34,884 bases of DNA, taken from the IMG/VR virus record IMGVR_UViG_3300025109_000035, positions 1 to 34,884 of that record; one strand, written 5' to 3'. The notes beneath the pieces are model-generated. The model saw nothing but the letters and a program-made list of their open reading frames with translations, made no database searches and had not been told where the DNA came from. Positions 30,043 to 34,884 of this stretch are shown here, piece after piece. Origin of the DNA: a virus. The stretch's first letter is position 1, and each line of letters opens with the position of its first letter. Position numbers and translations under genes: made by a program.

Positions 30043-32961
30043 ATGTCAGTAAAGAATTTTAAATTTGTATCTCCTGGAGTATTCATTAACGAGATTGATA
30101 ACTCCTTTATCCCCAAATCCGCAGAGTTGATCGGTCCCGTTGTAATTGGGCGCGCCAAACGTGGCTTAGCGATGCAGCCAATAAAGGTTGAATCATATTC
30201 AAAATTTGTTGAAGTATTTGGCGAGACTGTTCCTGGCGGTGGTGGTGGTGATGTCTATCGAGACGGCAACTATCAGTCTCCAATGTATGGAACTTATGCC
30301 GCAAAAGCTTTCTTAAATGCAAATGTTGCTCCTCTTACTTATGTACGCTTGCTCGGACAGCAGAGCGTGGACCAAACCGGCGCCACAGCCGCCAAAGCCG
30401 GCTGGGCAACAAGCAACAACAACACAAGCTCCCCAGTTACTACAGGTGGTGCATACGGACTATGGCTCTTTACTAGCGGCGCCGCTCGCGACCTTGGAAC
30501 TGGACAATTGGCTGCTATATTCTATTGCGATGATGGATCTGTTCGTTTAAGTGGTTCGTTGCGCGGCGGCGGCGTCAATCAAGGGGTTGGGAATACAACT
30601 CATGTAGTTGGCACAGCCTCTGTCGGCGCCGTAATTGGTAACGATAGCAGCAATCTTTTTACAGTACTTATTAGCGGTTCGACCGGCACAGATACTATTA
30701 AATTTGGTTTTGACGACAACAGCGAAACTTTTATTCGCAAGGCCTGTAATACAAACCCGCAATTGGTATCTGCTGCAAATACATTTTATCCCAGTTCTTC
30801 TGCCAAGGATTATTGGTTAGGTGAGTCCTTCGAACAGGAACTTCGTGATAATTCTCTTACTGGTGACGCACAAGGCGTTATTTTGGCAATCTGCAGTGGA
30901 TCTTCTGGTGGAAGTGGTCCCCAAGCTATGAGAGGCGCAGCTTCCCGCGAAGCGCGAACCGGCTGGTTTGTCGCTCAGTCCACAACTGCTCCTGCAGCTT
31001 ATGTACCTTTTGATGATGCCCAGGCACACAAGCTTTTTCGCTTAATTGGCCGCGGCCATGGTGAGTGGTTGCATAAGAACTGTAAAGTCTCAATTGAACA
31101 GATTAGGCAATCAAATAGCAGCGCAACAGATTACGGTACTTTTTCTGTGGTTATTAGAGCTTTGGGCGATGATGATAGTGCAGTGCAGGTCATGGAAAGA
31201 TTTGATAAACTTACCCTCGATCCAGGCGCGCCAAACTTTATTGCGCGCAAGATTGGAGATCAATATACGAAATGGGACTCGCAGGCCAAGAGACTTAGAA
31301 CGTATGGCATGTACCCTAACCAATCAAAATTCGTTTATGTTGAGATGGACAGCGCTGTCGAAGACGCCGGTACAGATGCAATATTGTTGCCCTTCGGTTA
31401 TTTTGGGCCACCCAAATTTAAGACAGTATCGGGTGCTTTCGGAACTGCCTCATATGGCCAAAAATCTTCTTATGTAAAGAATCCTGATCATTTCTTTATT
31501 ACGGGCGCAATTGGATCTGATGCAGCAAACTTTCTCTCTGGAGGCGGCAACAACGTCGCCATCGGTAACAACATGGGTGCCAACACTACGGTAATGACTG
31601 GCTCGCTAGCCTTCCCGTCTGTGCGACTTCGCGTATCTGCTTCTGATGGTGGTCTCTCCAACCCAACAAACGCATATTTTGGTATGGACAGTTCGCGAAC
31701 AGCCGCATCTACAAGGTCAGATCGCAGTGTTGCAGATTTCCATCGTCGTCTATATGGCGACTACGGGGCTGGCGGAACTGCGGCTACCACCGCAGGTGTT
31801 GATGATTTCGCATATGTATTCTCACTTGATGATGTAGTGGCACTTAGCTCTACAAAATATTATTATCAATCTGGCTCAAGAGTACTCGGGACCTCGGCAA
31901 CTAGTGGCAGCTATGTAAACTTACTAAATGCTGGTTATGATAGATTTACTGCCCCGTTCTTTGGAGGTTTTGACGGATTTGATATTACAAAACCAGATCC
32001 GGTCTATAATGGAGCAATGGGAGCTAGCTCTACTGAGGCCAATAGCTATGTTTATCATACATGGAAGCGTGCAATCGATACGGTGTCAGATCCGGAACAG
32101 GTTGACATGAATCTTTTAGCGGCCCCAGGTCTTACCTTGGCCGGCCTTACGACACACATGGTTAATACATGTGAAGATAGAGCAGACGCGTTAGCAGTTA
32201 TTGATCTTCCAGATGTATATACGCCTGCTCATGAGGGATATAAGAGTTCAAAGGATGCTAGAATCACCACGACGCCAACATTGGCGGCAAATGCTTTGCG
32301 CGATAGAAGAATTGATTCGAGTTATGGATGTACATTCTATCCATGGGTGCAGACTTCTGATGCTTCTGGACGATTGCTGTGGATTCCACCTTCTGTTGCA
32401 ATGCTTGGCGTTTTGGCAAGCTCCGAAAGAGCATCTGATATTTGGTTTGCTCCAGCAGGATTTAACCGAGGCGGCCTTAGTGAAGGGGCCGCGGGCATTC
32501 CAGTTACCGCAGTAACAGAACGGCTAATTTCTAAAGATCGCGATGTTCTTTATGAAGCTCGAATTAATCCAATTGCCTCTTTCCCCTCTAGTGGTATCGT
32601 GGTATTTGGACAAAAAACCCTCCAAGAGCGCCCGTCTGCGCTTGATAGAATTAATGTAAGGAGACTTGTTATCTATCTTAAGAAGCAGATTTCTATTCTT
32701 TCTACTCAAATACTGTTTGAACAAAATGTTCAAGCAACATGGACAAGGTTTAAAGGTCTTGTAGAGCCATTCTTAGCAAATGTCTTAACAGGGTTTGGTA
32801 TTACAGACTATAGGTTAATCTTAGACGAGAGCACAACAACTCCCGACTTAATTGATCAAAATGTTATGTATGCAAAAATTATGATTAAACCAGCGAGAGC
32901 AATTGAATACATCGCGATTGACTTTGTAATCGCATCCACAGGAGCATCGTTTGATGATTAA
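30043..32961 (+). CDS. gp18: contractile tail sheath protein (T4 gp18-like)
   Basis: This 972-residue protein forms the contractile sheath. The N-terminal part is typical: FVSPGVFINEIDNSFIP (8-24), then GPVVIGRAKRGLA. The C-terminal third is the conserved inner sheath domain, with SDIWFAPAGFNRGGL (about 798-812), ERLISKDRDVLYEARINPIA, GQKTLQERPSALDRINVRRL and a final helix-strand pair. T4 gp18 is 659 residues, so about 300 extra residues lie in the outer, surface-exposed middle, rich in Gly, Ser and Ala (roughly 110-640). The insertion probably decorates the tail exterior. A GAGG before the ATG suits strong translation. Confidence 0.96.
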   Translation: MSVKNFKFVSPGVFINEIDNSFIPKSAELIGPVVIGRAKRGLAMQPIKVESYSKFVEVFGETVPGGGGGDVYRDGNYQSPMYGTYAAKAFLNANVAPLTYVRLLGQQSVDQTGATAAKAGWATSNNNTSSPVTTGGAYGLWLFTSGAARDLGTGQLAAIFYCDDGSVRLSGSLRGGGVNQGVGNTTHVVGTASVGAVIGNDSSNLFTVLISGSTGTDTIKFGFDDNSETFIRKACNTNPQLVSAANTFYPSSSAKDYWLGESFEQELRDNSLTGDAQGVILAICSGSSGGSGPQAMRGAASREARTGWFVAQSTTAPAAYVPFDDAQAHKLFRLIGRGHGEWLHKNCKVSIEQIRQSNSSATDYGTFSVVIRALGDDDSAVQVMERFDKLTLDPGAPNFIARKIGDQYTKWDSQAKRLRTYGMYPNQSKFVYVEMDSAVEDAGTDAILLPFGYFGPPKFKTVSGAFGTASYGQKSSYVKNPDHFFITGAIGSDAANFLSGGGNNVAIGNNMGANTTVMTGSLAFPSVRLRVSASDGGLSNPTNAYFGMDSSRTAASTRSDRSVADFHRRLYGDYGAGGTAATTAGVDDFAYVFSLDDVVALSSTKYYYQSGSRVLGTSATSGSYVNLLNAGYDRFTAPFFGGFDGFDITKPDPVYNGAMGASSTEANSYVYHTWKRAIDTVSDPEQVDMNLLAAPGLTLAGLTTHMVNTCEDRADALAVIDLPDVYTPAHEGYKSSKDARITTTPTLAANALRDRRIDSSYGCTFYPWVQTSDASGRLLWIPPSVAMLGVLASSERASDIWFAPAGFNRGGLSEGAAGIPVTAVTERLISKDRDVLYEARINPIASFPSSGIVVFGQKTLQERPSALDRINVRRLVIYLKKQISILSTQILFEQNVQATWTRFKGLVEPFLANVLTGFGITDYRLILDESTTTPDLIDQNVMYAKIMIKPARAIEYIAIDFVIASTGASFDD

Positions 32962-32985
32962 AAGGAGGAGATTTTTCCTCGATAC

Positions 32986-32993
32986 ACTAATTA
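32986..32993 (+). promoter_or_regulatory. ACTAATTA element before the tube gene
   Basis: CACTAATTAAG lies 23 bases before ATG 33017, in the 55-bp gap after the sheath gene. An AAAGGAGGAGATTTTTCCTC stretch just upstream can form a GAGGA/TCCTC hairpin (32967-32980) followed by no T-run. Confidence 0.28.
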
Positions 32994-33016
32994 AGTTTAG
33001 ATAGGAGCTACACATT

Positions 33017-33613
33017 ATGGCGTTTTGGGCAAAAAACTTTGGTGAAGATACAACTTTAAAAGATCCAAAGAGAAATTTTAGATTTATAGTTGAATTTTCA
33101 AATTTGAGGTCGAGTGACGGCCCATTGCTTTGGTTTGCCAAAACAGCAGCCAAACCATCATTTGCAATTGCAGCAGCAGAACACAAATATTTAAACCACA
33201 CTTTTTATTATCCTGGTTCCGTAACCTGGAACACGATTTCCATAAGCTTGGTAGATCCAGTGGTCCCAGATGTAGCAGCCACAGTAGCTGACTTTATAGT
33301 TCAAGGCGGTTATACACCTCCTTCGACTCCCAATTCGCTTACCACAATGTCTAAGGCCAAGGCCGCGGGCTCTATGGGTATCGTAACGGTTAAGCAACTA
33401 GACGCAGACGGCATGATACTTGAAGAATGGACCCTTTGGAATTCCTGGATCACAGATGTTAAGTTTGGTGACACTCTTGAATATGGTAACGATGAATTAT
33501 CGACAGTTGATATAGAGCTTAAGTATGATTGGGCGCGCCTAGAGACCAAGACTGCCGGCTCTGTGGGTCCAAACATGGGCGCTTCGACATTCTTCGATAC
33601 GCGCGCATCATAA
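33017..33613 (+). CDS. gp19: tail tube protein (T4 gp19-like)
   Basis: This 198-residue protein builds the inner tail tube. The family pattern is visible: PKRNFRFIVEFSN near the N-terminus, a KPSFAIAAAEHKYLNHTFYYPG loop (the P-x-F-x-x-x-x-x-x-x-Y-L-N-x-T-F-x-x-P-G signature), an ISISLVDPV strand, and a C-terminal SWITDVKFGDTLEYGNDEL followed by VDIELKYDWA. Length is slightly above T4 gp19 (163 residues). AGGAG precedes ATG 33017. It follows the sheath gene as in T4. Confidence 0.96.
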   Translation: MAFWAKNFGEDTTLKDPKRNFRFIVEFSNLRSSDGPLLWFAKTAAKPSFAIAAAEHKYLNHTFYYPGSVTWNTISISLVDPVVPDVAATVADFIVQGGYTPPSTPNSLTTMSKAKAAGSMGIVTVKQLDADGMILEEWTLWNSWITDVKFGDTLEYGNDELSTVDIELKYDWARLETKTAGSVGPNMGASTFFDTRAS

Positions 33614-33631
33614 TAGACAAAATACGATAAA

Positions 33632-33637
33632 GAGGTG
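33632..33637 (+). promoter_or_regulatory. ribosome binding site supporting a TTG start
   Basis: GAGGTG lies four to six bases before TTG 33642. No ATG occurs in frame until well into the conserved domain, so this site supports the rare start codon. Confidence 0.65.
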
Positions 33638-33641
33638 AAAT

Positions 33642-34505
33642 TTGTCAAGAAATAGAGATCGCGTGGGAGGCACGCAGCACCAAGATGCTTCGCCCCCACC
33701 GCAACAAGTGGCACAAAGCCAACACGAAAATATAGAGCAATTTGCGTTTGTAGTACCTACTGAATTTGTGGAACTACCATCACAAGGAAGGTTTTATCCA
33801 GAAGGACACCCTCTTTGTGGCGTTGATACCATTGAAATTCGTCACATGACAGCAAAAGAAGAAGATATGCTGACTTCTAGAACACTCCTTAAAAAAGGTA
33901 TTGCATTAGACCGTGTAATTCGAAGTTTAATTATAGATAAATCAATTAATCCTGATACTCTATTAGTTGGCGATAGAAATGCAATAATTATCGCTACAAG
34001 ATCAGCCGGATATGGCAATGATTATGATACAAAAGTAACTTGTCCTGCTTGCGGAACAGTTCAGCAATATAGTTTCGATCTCAATGCCGCAGAAATATAT
34101 AATGGCGGCCCTGCAGCTAATATGGAAGTTACAGACAATGAAAATGGAACATTTGATGTAGTATTGCCAAAAACAGAAATTACAGTAACATTTAGATTAC
34201 TTACTGGCGCCGATGAAAAACGCTTTCTTGATGGTTTGGAAATAGACCGTAAACAAAAACAAGATCGCAATGTAACAAGACAATTAAGAAACATTATTGT
34301 AGCTGTCAACAACAACGATTCTTCAGAGGCAATATCATATTTAGTTAATAATATTCCATCGATAGATTCTAGATATTTAAGATCGGCTTATCGGCTATCA
34401 ACCCCCGACATTGATTTAACGCAAAATTTTATTTGTGAAGAGTGCAACCACGAAGTCGACTTGGAGGTTCCGCTTTCCGCGGACTTTTTTTGGCCTGACC
34501 GATGA
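33642..34505 (+). CDS. gp26: baseplate hub/assembly protein (T4 gp26-like) with split zinc ribbon
   Basis: This 287-residue protein starts at TTG 33642 behind GAGGTG; GTG 33663 is the other option. The N-terminal 30 residues are Gln/Pro-rich. The gp26-like core shows PTEFVELPSQGRFYPEGHPL (39-58), IEIRHMTAKEEDMLTSRTLL and an ALDRVIRSLI helix. Two CxxC pairs, C134/C137 and C265/C268, are 127 residues apart and probably join into one zinc ribbon. T4 gp26 helps assemble the baseplate hub. Because the gene lies between tube and later tail genes, a tail-assembly chaperone role is also conceivable. A run of seven T's at 34485-34491 lies near its end. Confidence 0.83.
   Translation: MSRNRDRVGGTQHQDASPPPQQVAQSQHENIEQFAFVVPTEFVELPSQGRFYPEGHPLCGVDTIEIRHMTAKEEDMLTSRTLLKKGIALDRVIRSLIIDKSINPDTLLVGDRNAIIIATRSAGYGNDYDTKVTCPACGTVQQYSFDLNAAEIYNGGPAANMEVTDNENGTFDVVLPKTEITVTFRLLTGADEKRFLDGLEIDRKQKQDRNVTRQLRNIIVAVNNNDSSEAISYLVNNIPSIDSRYLRSAYRLSTPDIDLTQNFICEECNHEVDLEVPLSADFFWPDR
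34485..34491 (+). promoter_or_regulatory. T7 run, candidate frameshift or slippage site
   Basis: The gp26-like frame reads GAC TTT TTT TGG across seven T's, six codons before its stop. A +1 (or -2) shift here enters the next ORF as GGC CTG ACC GAT GAA TAC ATG. Ribosomal or polymerase slippage could make a fused longer product. No downstream stem-loop is obvious. Confidence 0.35.
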
Positions 34506-34509
34506 ATAC

Positions 34510-34755
34510 ATGCAAAATGTATATGAGCAGTTTTTTTATTTAAAATACTCAGGCGGCTGGTCATTTTCAGAAGCTTATAATTTACCCATTGGATTGCGCG
34601 AATGGTTTGTTGAAAGATTATCTAAGCAGCTCCAAATGGAGAATGACGCGACGAAAGAGAGCCGTAATTCCTCCTCATCCGGTCAATCACAAACCTTGAC
34701 GCCGCTTAATCAGCCCACACCTCCCCCAGGTTTCGAATCGCCCGATAAAGGATAG
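34510..34755 (+). CDS. small tail-assembly ORF, possibly expressed by frameshift
   Basis: From ATG 34510 this gives 81 residues: MQNVYEQFFYLKYSGGWSF, then EAYNLPIGLREWFVERLSKQ and a Ser/Pro/Gln-rich tail ending SPDKG. The compact helical core with GGWSF-x-E-x-x-x-LPIGLR resembles the small protein that follows the gp26-like gene in other T4-like phages, and it resembles tail assembly chaperones in style. No ribosome binding site is visible before ATG 34510, and the frame is open upstream through the T7 run in the gp26-like gene, so it may be made as an extension of that protein. The stop lies inside the terminator stem. Confidence 0.75.
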   Translation: MQNVYEQFFYLKYSGGWSFSEAYNLPIGLREWFVERLSKQLQMENDATKESRNSSSSGQSQTLTPLNQPTPPPGFESPDKG

Positions 34756-34778
34756 CTATAGCTATCCTTTTTTTTTAT
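34747..34778 (+). terminator. rho-independent terminator
   Basis: AAAGGATAGCTA and TAGCTATCCTTT form a perfect 24-bp palindrome (34747-34770) followed by TTTTTTATAA. The stop TAG of the preceding ORF (34753-34755) lies within the left arm. Confidence 0.9.
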
Positions 34779-34781
34779 AAA

Positions 34782-34789
34782 ACTATTTA
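34782..34789 (+). promoter_or_regulatory. ACTATTTA element before the last gene
   Basis: AACTATTTAACTATAG follows the terminator directly and lies 28 bases before ATG 34818, with TAAGGA between. Confidence 0.4.
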
Positions 34790-34817
34790 ACTATAGAAGC
34801 TTAATAAGGATTGTACA

Positions 34818-34884
34818 ATGGCTGATACTATTACCCCTGAACTTCTTGATAGACTTAAGGCTTTGGGCGCTGCTGGAAGAGAAA
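34818..34884 (+). CDS. start of an unidentified gene (3' truncated)
   Basis: ATG 34818 follows TAAGGA at 34804-34809 and stays open to the window edge, giving 22 residues beginning MADTITPELLDRLKALGAAG. This is too short to assign. In this position (after the gp26-like gene) T4-like phages often carry a further baseplate or tape-measure-type gene, but nothing in these residues shows it. Confidence 0.65.
   Translation, partial: MADTITPELLDRLKALGAAGRE

Noticed and set aside
3062-34789. Reading ACTATTTA as bottom-strand T4 late promoters (ATAAATAGT)
   Set aside because: All supported genes are on the + strand and the motif stands before + strand starts; antisense transcription has no other support here.
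1-34884. tRNA genes, integrase, insertion sequences or attachment sites
   Set aside because: No cloverleaf-like sequence in the gaps and no recombinase or transposase motifs in any supported frame.

Overview
This window is a continuous stretch of a T4-like (contractile-tailed, myovirus) phage genome. Every convincing gene is on the + strand. Genes are packed with ATGA or TAATG overlaps, and the few gaps hold hairpin terminators and short recurrent motifs. I recognise homologues of T4 gp17, gp20, gp21, gp22, gp23, gp13, gp14, gp15, gp18, gp19 and gp26, plus the recombination nuclease gp46/gp47. AGGAGG-type ribosome binding sites, a signal-peptide/membrane trio that looks like lysis functions, and a phage-encoded ribosomal protein bS21 point to a bacterial, probably Gram-negative, host. 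bS21 genes and several of the unnamed structural families are typical of aquatic or marine T4-like phages, so that habitat is my inference.

Layout. (1) 1-6593: the end of a Gly/Lys repeat protein, a 947-aa virion-like protein with an FnIII-like domain, and three putative structural proteins, two of them tandem paralogues. (2) 6593-11242: a DNA metabolism island with a RuvC-like resolvase, a DnaG-type primase started by GTG behind a near-consensus sigma70-type promoter, and a single-chain fusion of the Mre11-type (gp47/SbcD) and Rad50-type (gp46/SbcC) proteins. (3) 11281-12319: three small membrane or secreted proteins, possibly holin and spanin-like. (4) 12316-18452: a zinc-ribbon protein, a conserved protein in the small-terminase position, large terminase, portal, two unnamed proteins and a DUF1360-like membrane protein. 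(5) 18497-26718: prohead protease, a small unnamed protein, bS21, two virion/fibre-like proteins, scaffold, major capsid protein and a capsid-associated protein, with a strong terminator directly after the capsid gene. (6) 26914-34884: a basic protein, neck and tail completion proteins (gp13, gp14, gp15), an unusually long sheath, tube, gp26-like hub/assembly protein, a small ORF that may be joined to it by frameshifting, and the start of one more gene.

How it works together: terminase and portal package DNA into a prohead built on gp22/gp23 and matured by gp21. gp13 and gp14 close the neck, and gp15, gp18 and gp19 make the contractile tail. The recombination/primase island would supply recombination-dependent replication. 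bS21 may adjust host ribosomes towards phage messages. Compared with T4, genes 17 and 20 are adjacent, and 18 and 19 have moved behind 13-14-15.

Points most worth a second look: the Mre11-Rad50 fusion, bS21 inside the capsid assembly operon, the recurrent ACTA(T/A/C)TTA element just before transcription-unit starts, the possible +1/-2 shift at a T7 run after gp26, and a sharp change in six-base word usage near 19-20 kb. No tRNA, rRNA, CRISPR array, insertion sequence or integrase was seen.
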